Positions 16,199-23,716 of a stretch of 33,677 nt of DNA are shown here, piece after piece; the first letter of the stretch is position 1, and every line of letters begins with the position of its first letter. A program made the position numbers and the translations under genes. The stretch is from CAZAGD01 sp964484485 (GTDB lineage Bacteria; Desulfobacterota; SM23-61). Under the pieces are notes generated by a model. The model worked only from the letters and a program-made list of their open reading frames with translations. It was not told the origin of the DNA and ran no database searches. Where the stretch lies: positions 1 through 33,677 of the forward strand of contig CAZAGD010000220.1 of the NCBI GenBank assembly GCA_964484485.1, read 5' to 3'.

Positions 16199-16260
16199 CT
16201 CGCGAAAGCGCGAGTCCAGAAATGCCCTGAAAATACGGGATTCCTGCCGGCGCAGGGATG
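16199..16260. repeat. Two-hairpin REP-like repeat, copy 2
   Basis: CTCGCG (16199-16204) pairs with CGCGAG (16209-16214), and CCTGC (16243-16247) with GCAGG (16252-16256). The linker matches that of 2926-2990. It lies just upstream of the GntR promoter. The remaining DNA between 15905 and 16308 shows no gene. Confidence 0.55.
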
Positions 16261-16308
16261 TCTATGTTGTATCCCCAGGGGCTTTTCCAGAGATCTCAAA
16301 TAAAAAAG

Positions 16309-16343
16309 TTGACAGCCCCTTAAAAATGTATACAATATTGTAT
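16309..16343 (+). promoter_or_regulatory. Promoter and overlapping palindromic operator of the GntR operon
   Basis: TTGACA (16309-16314), a 16-base spacer and TACAAT (16331-16336) make a strong sigma-70-type promoter. Two overlapping perfect palindromes cover the -10 box: TGTATACA (16327-16334) and ATACAATATTGTAT (16330-16343). The first fits the GT-N-AC core known for FCD-type GntR regulators. The gene 53 bases downstream encodes such a regulator, so autorepression is likely (inference). Confidence 0.7.
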
Positions 16344-16396
16344 TTAATAAAGGCAGAAAACTAATTAGATGTTAATTTAAAGCAAATCTAATACGG

Positions 16397-17089
16397 ATGT
16401 CAAGAGTAATTTCGAGCAAGGTCTACAAAGAAATGGAGGCCGCTATCCTTGCGGGTTATTTTAAACCTCGAGAGCGGCTGATCGAGATGGATCTTATCGC
16501 TCGGTATGGTGTCAGCCGCACCGTGATTAGGGAAGCACTCAAAAAATTGGAAGCAAAAGGACTGGTGCGCACTACGCCTTATCGGGGAGCAGTAGTGGCC
16601 GATCTTACGGTTGAGGAGATTGAACAGATTTACTTTGTGCGCACCCTGATTGAAAAAGCAGCGGCCAAATTAGTGATCAAGAACATTCGGCCCCAAGAGA
16701 TTAAAGAGTTGAAGAAAGTAGCGCAGGAGACCGAAACCCATTTGCGCCAAAGAACCGAACGGATGATCGAAAAAGATGGCGAATTTCACCGCGCAGTATT
16801 TAGAACCTGTGGAAATCGGGTTCTTTATGATATTATTGATTCCTTACGCACCAAGTCGCACATCGTGGGCTACAATGCCTGGTCTATTCCTGATCGGATT
16901 GAGCAATCCATAGAAGAACACCGGCAGATATTGCGCGCCATTGAAAAAAGAGACCGGCGTGAATTAGAAAGATTAATTGGGAAACATCTTACTTATTCTA
17001 AAAACAGTTATTTAGCTCAACTCAAAGGAACGGAAAATTACCCGAAAAAAGCAAAGGAGAAGAAACTTGGCCGAGGTAAAAATTTTTAA
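16397..17089 (+). CDS. GntR-family (FCD) transcriptional regulator
   Basis: 230 residues. Winged helix-turn-helix at about 5-70 (LIARYGVSRTVIREALKKLE, then GLVRTTPYRGAVVADL) and an all-helical FCD ligand domain at about 78-215. The FCD metal-site residues are visible: Asp and His in DGEFHRAVF, His in EEHRQIL and His in GKHLTYS. FCD regulators typically repress genes for organic-acid catabolism and release DNA on binding a carboxylate. The gene is the first of the operon and overlaps the following ferredoxin-like gene by 23 bp, so translation may be coupled. The upstream ribosome site is weak. Palindromes over the operon's -10 box are its probable operator. The effector is likely the pathway substrate or an intermediate. 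Confidence 0.92.
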   Translation: MSRVISSKVYKEMEAAILAGYFKPRERLIEMDLIARYGVSRTVIREALKKLEAKGLVRTTPYRGAVVADLTVEEIEQIYFVRTLIEKAAAKLVIKNIRPQEIKELKKVAQETETHLRQRTERMIEKDGEFHRAVFRTCGNRVLYDIIDSLRTKSHIVGYNAWSIPDRIEQSIEEHRQILRAIEKRDRRELERLIGKHLTYSKNSYLAQLKGTENYPKKAKEKKLGRGKNF

Positions 17090-17306
17090 TGAACTATGCA
17101 AGGGAGTGGAGGAGTGCGGAATTTGCGTATTTATCTGTCCCCGCCATTTATTCTATCCGGCCCCTATTTTGAATCAAAAGGGATATCGCCCGCCGCAAAT
17201 AGCTAACCCGGAGGAATGCACAGGTTGTGAGAATTGCATGATCTACTGTCCGGACATGGCTATTGCTGTGGCCAAAGAAAAAGATAGGAGAAAAAAGAAA
17301 GCATGA
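17067..17306 (+). CDS. 2-oxoacid:ferredoxin oxidoreductase, delta (2x[4Fe-4S]) subunit
   Basis: 79 residues with eight cluster cysteines: C11, C17, C20, C24 (CKGVEECGICVFICP) and C51, C54, C57, C61 (CTGCENCMIYCP). This is the electron-transfer subunit that takes electrons from the alpha/beta pair to ferredoxin. The first motif is spaced C-x5-C-x2-C-x3-C instead of the standard C-x2-C-x2-C-x3-C. The start is TTG with AAAGGAGAAG upstream; no ATG lies before the first cysteine, so TTG is needed for a full first cluster. It overlaps the GntR gene by 23 bp and the alpha gene by 4 bp (ATGA). The order delta-alpha-beta-gamma resembles korDABC operons. Confidence 0.87.
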   Translation: MAEVKIFNELCKGVEECGICVFICPRHLFYPAPILNQKGYRPPQIANPEECTGCENCMIYCPDMAIAVAKEKDRRKKKA

Positions 17307-18454
17307 AAAATAAACGCGTGCTAACCGGAAAGTATTTTATGATGGGCAATATTGCCTGTGCCGAGGGAGCATTGGCCGCTGGTTGCGAATTAGCCGCCGG
17401 CTATCCCATAACTCCAGCCAGCGAGATTGCCACTCGCCTGGCGGAAAGGCTTCCCCAAGTGGGCGGAATTTTCTTGCAAATGGAGGATGAGATAAGTTCT
17501 ATTGCGGCTATAATCGGGGCTTCCTGGACAGGGAAGAAAGTAATGACGGCTACCTCGGGACCGGGAATTAGTTTGATGTTGGAGAACATTGGTTTCGCCG
17601 TGGGGGTGGAAACGCCCTGCGTAATCGTGAATGTGCAGAGAGGAGCGCCGACTACGGGGATGCCTACGGCCGGAGTAACCGGAGATATGGTGCAGCCCAA
17701 GCGCGGGTCGCATGGGGATTACGAAATTATTGCTCTCTGTCCGGCTTCTCCCCAAGAAATGTTTGACCATACGGTGATAGCTTTTAATCTGGCGGAAAAG
17801 TACCGGGTGCCTGTTTTTGTTCTCGCCGATGCTTTTGTCGGGCATATGCGGGAAGAAGTTGTTATTCCGGAGGCGGAGAAAATTCCTATTGCTTATCGGA
17901 AAGTCCCAGAACCTGGTACGGACCCATTAAAGATAAAAGGTTTTTTGGATGAAGACGTGGCTCCCATGCCTCTTTTCGGCCGGGGATTGCGAGCGCATGT
18001 AACCAGCTCCTGTCACGATGAATATGGGCGGCGCAATTTAAGCGATCTCACTGCTTTAAATAATTTTGTGCGCAAGCTGAGTAATAAAATCTTAAAACAT
18101 AAAAAAGATATTGTGATGGTGGAGAAAGACTACCAGGGAGCAGAAATAGTATTAGTTTCCTATGGCGCGGTTTCCCGGGCAGCTAAGACGGCCGTCCAAT
18201 TTGGCCGCGAGCAAGGGCTCCCTGTGGGCATTCTGCGCTTAATTACGCCCTGGCCTTTTCCCGAAGAAGAGCTGGCCGAGATGGCCCAGCAGGTCAAAAA
18301 AGTAATCGTTTTGGAAAATAATTTAGGCCAGCTTTATCCTTATATTAAGGCGGCGGCTGCGCCTTTTAGTAAAGTTTATTTTCTTCCGCCGCAAGTAATC
18401 GGGGAGATTCATGATCCGGAATATATTCTGGGCAGAGTAAGGGAGGTGCTATAA
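17303..18454 (+). CDS. 2-oxoacid:ferredoxin oxidoreductase, alpha subunit
   Basis: 383 residues, the usual length for KorA/VorA-type alpha subunits. With the beta subunit it decarboxylates a 2-oxoacid to an acyl-CoA and reduces ferredoxin, an oxygen-sensitive reaction of anaerobes. Visible: the N-terminal thiamine-pyrimidine domain with YPITPASEIA and QMEDEISSIAAIIGA, TATSGPGISLM, and VNVQRGAPTTGMPTAG, then a transketolase-C-like domain near 260-380 (VSYGAVSRAAKTAV, ILRLITPWPFPEEEL). The stop shares one base with the next start. The YPITPASE form is common to 2-oxoglutarate and branched-chain 2-oxoacid enzymes, so the substrate cannot be fixed; the nearby panB gene makes 2-oxoisovalerate worth considering. 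Confidence 0.92.
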   Translation: MKNKRVLTGKYFMMGNIACAEGALAAGCELAAGYPITPASEIATRLAERLPQVGGIFLQMEDEISSIAAIIGASWTGKKVMTATSGPGISLMLENIGFAVGVETPCVIVNVQRGAPTTGMPTAGVTGDMVQPKRGSHGDYEIIALCPASPQEMFDHTVIAFNLAEKYRVPVFVLADAFVGHMREEVVIPEAEKIPIAYRKVPEPGTDPLKIKGFLDEDVAPMPLFGRGLRAHVTSSCHDEYGRRNLSDLTALNNFVRKLSNKILKHKKDIVMVEKDYQGAEIVLVSYGAVSRAAKTAVQFGREQGLPVGILRLITPWPFPEEELAEMAQQVKKVIVLENNLGQLYPYIKAAAAPFSKVYFLPPQVIGEIHDPEYILGRVREVL

Positions 18455-19287
18455 TGGGTGAGCTTATTCATCCTCTCCATCGCTATATCCGGCCAGGAGT
18501 AACAGGGACGACCAACTGTCCGGGGTGCGGAAATGGAATTGTGGCCCAGGCCATCTTGAGGGCCATTGACGAACTAAATATGACCCTCGATGATTTTGTT
18601 TTTGTAACCGGCATTGGCTGCTCGGCTTGGATTCCCAGCCCTTTTTTCAATGTAGATGTATTGCATACTACCCATGGCCGGCCCATAGCCTTTGCCTTGG
18701 GTATCAAAATGGGGCTACCAGGGAAGAAGGTTATGGTTACCAGTGGGGATGGTGATTTAGCGGCTATTGGCGGAAACCATCTCATCCATAATGCGCGACG
18801 GAATATTGAAATGGTAGTCATATGTCTGAATAACAGCATTTATGGCATGACTGGCGGCCAAGCAGCTCCTACTACGCCTTTTGGTTTAAAAACTGCCACC
18901 ACTCCTTATGGGACGTATGAGAATCCTTTTGACATTTCCCAATTAGTAATCGCGGCTGGGGCTTCTTTGGTAGCGCGGTGGACAACTTATCAAGTGCGCC
19001 AACTAACTGCTTCCATTAAAAAGGCCATCAACAAGAAAGGGTTTTCCTTCATCGAAGTTATTACGCAGTGTCCGGTGCAGTTCGGCCGGAAAACAGGTTC
19101 GGGGAGTGCGGTGCAGATGCTCCAAGAATATAAAGAAAAGTCCATCAATGTTAAAGATGCCGCCCATCTTTCTCCGGCAGAATTGCAGAACCGCATTGTA
19201 GTGGGTGAATTAGTGGATAGAGAATTGCCCGAGATGTTGACGGAGATTAAAAAAATGCAAGCCAGAGCGCAGGGAGAGGAAAAATGA
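18454..19287 (+). CDS. 2-oxoacid:ferredoxin oxidoreductase, beta (TPP) subunit
   Basis: 277 residues. TPP-binding subunit: NCPGCGNGIVAQAILRAI, GIGCSAW, and the diphosphate/metal motif GDGDLAAIGGNHLI followed by CLNNSIYGMTGGQ. The length and motifs match KorB/VorB. It starts at the TAATG junction with the alpha gene and ends with a 4-bp ATGA overlap with the gamma gene, which implies equal, coupled translation. Substrate specificity is as uncertain as for alpha. Confidence 0.92.
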   Translation: MGELIHPLHRYIRPGVTGTTNCPGCGNGIVAQAILRAIDELNMTLDDFVFVTGIGCSAWIPSPFFNVDVLHTTHGRPIAFALGIKMGLPGKKVMVTSGDGDLAAIGGNHLIHNARRNIEMVVICLNNSIYGMTGGQAAPTTPFGLKTATTPYGTYENPFDISQLVIAAGASLVARWTTYQVRQLTASIKKAINKKGFSFIEVITQCPVQFGRKTGSGSAVQMLQEYKEKSINVKDAAHLSPAELQNRIVVGELVDRELPEMLTEIKKMQARAQGEEK

Positions 19288-19817
19288 AACGGACAGAAAT
19301 CTTAATCGGCGGAGTCGGTGGCCAAGGGGTTATTTTGGCCGGTATTATTTTAGGAGTAGCGGCGACTCTTTTTGATGGAAAAAAAGCTGTGCAAACGCAG
19401 GCCTATAGCTCGGAGCAGAGAGGAGGAATGGCGCGCGCGGAAGTGATTATTTCATCTGAACCGATTAGCGATCCGCAAGTTCGCCGGCCGGACATTCTTA
19501 TGGCCTTAGCCCAAGACGCCGTGAACCGCCACATCAAGAAAGTCAAACCCTCAGGCTTGGTGATTTATGATGCGGACTTGGTAAAGGAAATTCCGCAGAA
19601 TAGCTGGCAATTACTGGGAGTACCAGCGACTAGCCTAGCTGACCAGGAAATGAATAATATCATTGTGGCTAATTTAATTCTTTTGGGGCAATTAATTAAA
19701 AAGACAGGAATTCTTTCCGTGGAAGCGGTGGAAAAAGCAATTGCCGCTAATGTACCGGCTAAAGCTAAAGAATTAAACCTGAAGGCATTCCGAAGAGGAT
19801 TAGAAATTAAATGTTAA
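19284..19817 (+). CDS. 2-oxoacid:ferredoxin oxidoreductase, gamma subunit
   Basis: 177 residues of the gamma-domain family (GGVGGQGVILAGIILG at the N-terminus, QAYSSEQRGGMARAEVIIS, then a C-terminal helical stretch). In these complexes gamma helps bind CoA. Together with the three preceding genes it gives a complete four-subunit enzyme. The next gene starts 85 bp later, after a small hairpin, with its own strong ribosome binding site. Confidence 0.92.
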   Translation: MKRTEILIGGVGGQGVILAGIILGVAATLFDGKKAVQTQAYSSEQRGGMARAEVIISSEPISDPQVRRPDILMALAQDAVNRHIKKVKPSGLVIYDADLVKEIPQNSWQLLGVPATSLADQEMNNIIVANLILLGQLIKKTGILSVEAVEKAIAANVPAKAKELNLKAFRRGLEIKC

Positions 19818-19838
19818 ATGTGGATGCAGGTAAGATAA

Positions 19839-19871
19839 AGGCAGATGTTGATTATCTGCGCTTATCTGCCT
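19839..19871 (+). repeat. Intra-operon hairpin
   Basis: AGGCAGAT (19839-19846) pairs with ATCTGCCT (19864-19871). Neighbouring ATCTGCG words resemble the common interspersed ATCTGCGT type of sequence. There is no T run directly after it, so it may stabilise or process the mRNA rather than end transcription. Confidence 0.4.
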
Positions 19872-19902
19872 AAATCTGCGTCTTTTAAAAAAGGAGGAGA
19901 AT

Positions 19903-21339
19903 ATGGCTGTCAAAACTTTGGCGGAATATATGGAAAGTTTGCGCAAAATGAAACCGATGGTATATATGTTTGGAGAAAAAATTCAAAATGTAGTTGATAA
20001 TCCGCGCATCAGAGCAGGGATTAATGCCACGGGAGCAACTTATGAACTGGCTAATTCTGAAAATTACCGTGATCTACTCACGACCGTTTCTCCTTTTATC
20101 AATGAGCCAATTAACCGCTTTACTCTGCCTCCCCAATCTATTACCGATTTAGTGGCCCGGGTAAAAATAAACCGCCTTTTGGGAAGTTATGTGGGCACCT
20201 GTCACCAAAGATGTACGGGGTTGGATTGTTTAAGTGCACTCTCCATTGTTACATATGATATTGATAAAAAGCATGGGACACAATATTATCCCCGTTTTCT
20301 GGAATTTTTAAAATATATGCAAAAAAATGACTTTACGGCTAATGCCAGTGTGACCGATGTAAAAGGGGATCGCAGTTTGAGCCCCCATGAACAGCCGGAT
20401 AAAGACCTATATTTACGCGTCGTGGAAAAGCAAAAAGACGGCATTATCGTGCGGGGAGCTAAAGTGCACCAGACTGGTTCGCTTAGTTCTCATGAGCTGA
20501 TTGTTTTACCGACCAGAGCTATGGGCAAAGGTGATGAAGATTACGCGGTGGCTTTTGCTGTTCCGGCAGATACCAATGGAGTCATCCACGTGGTGGGCCG
20601 AAATTCTCTTGATACCCGGGAGTTAGAGGGCGTCGATTGTGGCAATGTGCGCTACAGCAAATATTGTCCCACGGTAATCTACGATAATGTCTTTGTCCCC
20701 TGGGAACGAGTTTTCATGTGCGGTGAAATAGAATTTTCCGGTGAGTTGGTTAATCGTTTTTCAGCTTTCCATCGCCAATCTCACGGCGGCTGCAAAGCGG
20801 GCAAGATTGATGTCATGACAGGAGCGGCGCTGATGATGATGGATTACAATGGTACTTCCAAAGTTAGCCATCTGCGGGAAAAGATAACGGATATGATCCA
20901 CAAAGCCGAGACCCTTTATGGGTGCAGTCTGGCTGCCTCATATGAGGGGAAGAAAGAACCTTCTGGGACTTATTTTATAAACTCCGTACTGGCTAATGCT
21001 TCCAAGATTCATGAGGGCCGAGACATGGCCGAATGTATTCGCTTACTCATTGACATAACTGGGGGATATGTTGCTGACCTGCCCTCTGATCGCGACTTCC
21101 AAAATCCGGAAATTTCTGGATTGCTCAAGAAATATTTACAAGGCGCAGCAGGCTATCCCGTGGAACATCGCCTTAAGATGTTGCGCTTAGTGGAAAAATT
21201 AGCCATGGAAAGCGCCGACTTTATCTCGGATATTCATGGCGGTGGCTCTCCCCAGGCTCACCGGCTCACCATCATGCGCGAATCTGATCTGGAATGTCGT
21301 AAAAAATTAGCCAAACGCTTAGCGGGGATTGAAGAATAA
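19903..21339 (+). CDS. 4-hydroxybutyryl-CoA dehydratase-like radical flavoenzyme
   Basis: 478 residues, close to the Clostridium aminobutyricum enzyme AbfD. The fold family also holds 4-hydroxyphenylacetate 3-monooxygenases, but the [4Fe-4S] ligands that define the dehydratase are all here: C100 and C104 in CHQRC, and H290 and C297 in HRQSHGGC, matching AbfD C99, C103, H292 and C299. Q102, T191 and K298 match AbfD residues Q101, T190 and K300 as I recall them. The known enzyme dehydrates 4-hydroxybutyryl-CoA to crotonyl-CoA by a ketyl-radical route with FAD. Oddity: the residue matching AbfD Tyr296 is His294. The start has AAAGGAGGAG upstream. It lies between the oxidoreductase genes and an Ldh2-type dehydrogenase, so the true substrate may be a different 4-hydroxyacyl-CoA. 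Confidence 0.83.
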   Translation: MAVKTLAEYMESLRKMKPMVYMFGEKIQNVVDNPRIRAGINATGATYELANSENYRDLLTTVSPFINEPINRFTLPPQSITDLVARVKINRLLGSYVGTCHQRCTGLDCLSALSIVTYDIDKKHGTQYYPRFLEFLKYMQKNDFTANASVTDVKGDRSLSPHEQPDKDLYLRVVEKQKDGIIVRGAKVHQTGSLSSHELIVLPTRAMGKGDEDYAVAFAVPADTNGVIHVVGRNSLDTRELEGVDCGNVRYSKYCPTVIYDNVFVPWERVFMCGEIEFSGELVNRFSAFHRQSHGGCKAGKIDVMTGAALMMMDYNGTSKVSHLREKITDMIHKAETLYGCSLAASYEGKKEPSGTYFINSVLANASKIHEGRDMAECIRLLIDITGGYVADLPSDRDFQNPEISGLLKKYLQGAAGYPVEHRLKMLRLVEKLAMESADFISDIHGGGSPQAHRLTIMRESDLECRKKLAKRLAGIEE

Positions 21340-21353
21340 GAAAGGATGGGCAG

Positions 21354-22418
21354 ATGGCTGAGGAAGGACAAAGGGTATCATTTGAAAAATTAAAGAATTT
21401 TTGCCAGCAAGCTTATATGAAAGTAGGGGTGCCTGCGGAAGAAGCGGAGATTGTGGCTGATCTTTTAGTGCGTTCTGATCTGCGGGGAGTGGAAACCCAC
21501 GGGGTGACCCGTCTGCCCATTTACATCCAGCGGTTGCAAAAGGGCTATGTGCGTAAGGTCAGTCAAATAACAGTCGTGAAAGAAAAAGGGGCGACGGCCT
21601 TCTTGAATGCCCATGGCTCTATGGGGCATATAGCTGCCTACCGCGCCATGGAAAAGGCTATGGTGAAAGCTGAAGAGCATGGCCTTGGCTGGGTTTCGGT
21701 AAAAGACAGCGGCCATTTTGGGGTGGCCGGCTTATTTCCGATGTTGGCTTTAAAAAAAGATTTTATTGGCTATGTTTGTTCCAACTCAGCCCCCATGATG
21801 TTCCCTTGGGGTGGGCGAGAAAGAATTATTGGTAACAATCCTTTAGCCTATGCGCTGCCAACTAAAGAATATCAGCCTATAGTCCTTGATTTCTCTCTCA
21901 GTGTTGTCTCTTCTGGGAAATTAATCCTGTGCCGTAAAAAAGGAGAAAAAATCCCTCTGGGCTGGGCTTTTGATAAAAATGGTCTGCCCACGGATGATCC
22001 CTTCGCCGGATACGAAGGGGGAGGTTCTTTGGCTCCAGTGGGCGGGCATAAAGGGTACGGATTAGTTCTAATTCATGAAATGCTTACAGCGGTCTTGACG
22101 GGAGGAAAATGGACCAGGTATATCAAGAGTCTCTATGAAGAGGATCCGAGCGGGATCCAAGGGACTTGCCATTCTTTCATGGCTCTTGATCCAGAATGGT
22201 TTATAGGGCGAGAAGAATTTAAGAAGAATATGGATGCTTATATTAAAAGTATTAAAGAGAGCGCGAAGGCACCAGGAGTGGACGAAATTCTGGTTCCGGG
22301 AGAACCTGAATACCGTACGGAGCAAAAATTTTTGAAAGAAGGGATTCCTTTGGCGGCAAATACAATAAAAGAACTTAAATCTTTAGCAATATCCCTGGGC
22401 ATGGATGTTCCTTTTTAG
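21354..22418 (+). CDS. Ldh2/malate-lactate-ureidoglycolate dehydrogenase family oxidoreductase
   Basis: 354 residues, the normal family length. These NAD(P)-dependent enzymes interconvert 2-hydroxyacids (malate, lactate, ureidoglycolate and others) and 2-oxoacids, using their own non-Rossmann fold. Visible: SDLRGVETHGVTRLPIYIQR with S41, H49 and R53; DSGHFGVAG with H121; GNNPLAYALP; and the cofactor-region GWAFDKNGLPTDDP and GGHKGYGLVL. It starts 14 bp after the dehydratase-like gene with AAGGATGGG upstream, so it is in the same transcript. In this operon it could supply the 2-oxoacid that the upstream oxidoreductase consumes. Ketoacid or imine reductases of the same family cannot be excluded. 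Confidence 0.9.
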   Translation: MAEEGQRVSFEKLKNFCQQAYMKVGVPAEEAEIVADLLVRSDLRGVETHGVTRLPIYIQRLQKGYVRKVSQITVVKEKGATAFLNAHGSMGHIAAYRAMEKAMVKAEEHGLGWVSVKDSGHFGVAGLFPMLALKKDFIGYVCSNSAPMMFPWGGRERIIGNNPLAYALPTKEYQPIVLDFSLSVVSSGKLILCRKKGEKIPLGWAFDKNGLPTDDPFAGYEGGGSLAPVGGHKGYGLVLIHEMLTAVLTGGKWTRYIKSLYEEDPSGIQGTCHSFMALDPEWFIGREEFKKNMDAYIKSIKESAKAPGVDEILVPGEPEYRTEQKFLKEGIPLAANTIKELKSLAISLGMDVPF

Positions 22419-22446
22419 CTAAACTTTACCCAGAAGAGATCCATCG

Positions 22447-23238
22447 TTGCCAAGTATATTAACCAGTGAAAATTTTTACAATCGCTTGGCCAGAGCCTTT
22501 GATGTGATGACTGATTGGCCCAAGCGGCTGGCCCAGGAGATGCCTTTTCTGCAAAAAGTCTTGGAAGAGCATGGCGCCAAGAGGGTCCTGGATACGGCCT
22601 GTGGAACGGGTTGGCATGCCATTTCCTTAGCCCAAAGGGGTTATTATACGGTCGGTTGTGATGCCAGCCCAGAAATGATCGCTCGGGCCCGAGCCAATGC
22701 CGACCAAGAAGGAGTGGATGTTTCCTTTGTTGTTGCTTCCTTTAACGAATTAAATAAATTAAAAGATAAGTTTGATGCTGTGCTTTGCCTGGGGAATTCT
22801 CTTCCTCATCTGCTCACGCAAAAAGAACTTAGAGAAGCCTTGCGCCAAATGCGCTTATGCCTTGATCCAGGAGGAATATTATTACTACAGAATTTAAATT
22901 ACGACCTGCGCCTAAAAAAGAAGCCCAGATTCTTTGCGGTGCATGGCGATGAAAATACTTTGGTTTGGCGTTTTGCCGATTATGGATCTAAATTTATTAC
23001 CTTTCATACGGCCTTATTTGAAAAGAAAATAGAAAAAAGTAATCCGAGGCAAGTTACCTGGTCGGTGGAAGTAAATAGTACTTGGCAAAAGCCCCTCCTT
23101 AAAAAAGACCTCCAAATTTTACTTCAACAAATTGGGTTCAAAGAAATAAAATTTTTTGGGGGATTGGACGGATCAAGATTTAATAAAAAAAGTTCGGGCG
23201 ATTTGGTGATCGTGGCCAGTCTCTCTGGAGGCTGCTAA
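22447..23238 (+). CDS. Class I SAM-dependent methyltransferase
   Basis: 263 residues. SAM-binding motif I VLDTACGTGWHAISLAQRG, the acidic end of strand 2 in GCDASPEMI, FDAVLCLGNSLPHLL as motif IV, and LCLDPGGILLLQNLNYD as the post-motif. It resembles the small-molecule N- and C-methyltransferases (glycine/sarcosine methyltransferase-like). The start is TTG at 22447 with AGAAGAG upstream; the only later Met (near residue 21) would cut the N-terminal helix. It is the last gene of the first operon, 28 bp after the dehydrogenase. MITE copy E begins 17 bp after its stop. A second methyltransferase gene follows the transporter. Substrate unknown. Confidence 0.85.
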   Translation: MPSILTSENFYNRLARAFDVMTDWPKRLAQEMPFLQKVLEEHGAKRVLDTACGTGWHAISLAQRGYYTVGCDASPEMIARARANADQEGVDVSFVVASFNELNKLKDKFDAVLCLGNSLPHLLTQKELREALRQMRLCLDPGGILLLQNLNYDLRLKKKPRFFAVHGDENTLVWRFADYGSKFITFHTALFEKKIEKSNPRQVTWSVEVNSTWQKPLLKKDLQILLQQIGFKEIKFFGGLDGSRFNKKSSGDLVIVASLSGGC

Positions 23239-23255
23239 CAAAATATATTTGGTTA

Positions 23256-23487
23256 TTAATCGGAGCAATTAAATATTTACAGTTATCACTCTTATCTTAC
23301 TCCGTGGTCTGGCTTTATGGAGTTTCCCAAATGAATTTTTCGTAATTATACATAAGAAATAAAACCAAATGCGGCAAGGGACAAGCCCTTGCCCTACATT
23401 TGAGGTTTTTTAAATTTCTCGTAGGACAAGCCTTTGGGGCTTGCCGAACCACGCCTTAAGATGGCGTTTATTTTATGCTCCCATTAA
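23256..23487 (-). repeat. MITE-like element, copy E
   Basis: 232 bp from TTAATCGGAGCAATTAAATA to ATTTTATGCTCCCATTAA, with TA on both sides (23254-23255 and 23488-23489). It has the same orientation and interior palindromes as copy B and is nearly the reverse complement of copy C. It sits between the methyltransferase gene and the transporter promoter, so it separates the two transcription units. Confidence 0.85.
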
Positions 23488-23566
23488 TAATATTCTTTGA
23501 GATGAAAAAGCAAGATTTTTTTGGCCTAGGGAGATGGTTAGGAGGGGATAAACTTGGGTCTTGGAA

Positions 23567-23600
23567 TTGACAAATATAGATAATGAGGATATTATCCTCA
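23567..23600 (+). promoter_or_regulatory. Promoter of the TAXI transporter unit with palindromic operator
   Basis: TTGACA (23567-23572), a 17-base spacer and TATTAT (23590-23595). A perfect 17-bp palindrome, TGAGGATATTATCCTCA (23584-23600), covers the -10 box, so a dimeric repressor is likely. It differs from the GntR-operon palindrome at 16330, so a different regulator may act here. Confidence 0.65.
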
Positions 23601-23682
23601 ATTATTTAGAAAAGAAGATTTTCATGCTCAATTGCCGCTGATCATAATCTTGATATTTGAAGTTATGGAATAAAATTTTATA

Positions 23683-23705
23683 CCTTTTGAAATAACCCCA
23701 AAAGG
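23683..23705 (+). promoter_or_regulatory. Hairpin covering the ribosome site of the TAXI gene
   Basis: CCTTTTG (23683-23689) pairs with CAAAAGG (23699-23705), and the 3' arm includes the start of the Shine-Dalgarno AAAGGAGG (23701-23708). Translation of the binding protein could be damped when the stem forms. With AT-rich arms it is likely weak. Confidence 0.35.
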
Positions 23706-23716
23706 AGGAGAAACAC

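Noticed and set aside
17390..17845. Open frame of 151 codons opposite the alpha subunit gene
   Set aside because: Shadow of a well-supported gene on the other strand; His/Arg/Ser-rich composition typical of antisense frames.
19903..21339. Annotation as 4-hydroxyphenylacetate 3-monooxygenase
   Set aside because: The fold family matches, but the complete set of [4Fe-4S] ligands is specific to the dehydratase branch.
1..23487. CRISPR array suggested by recurring short repeats
   Set aside because: Repeats are far apart, differ in orientation, have inverted ends and TA flanks; no regular spacers and no cas genes.
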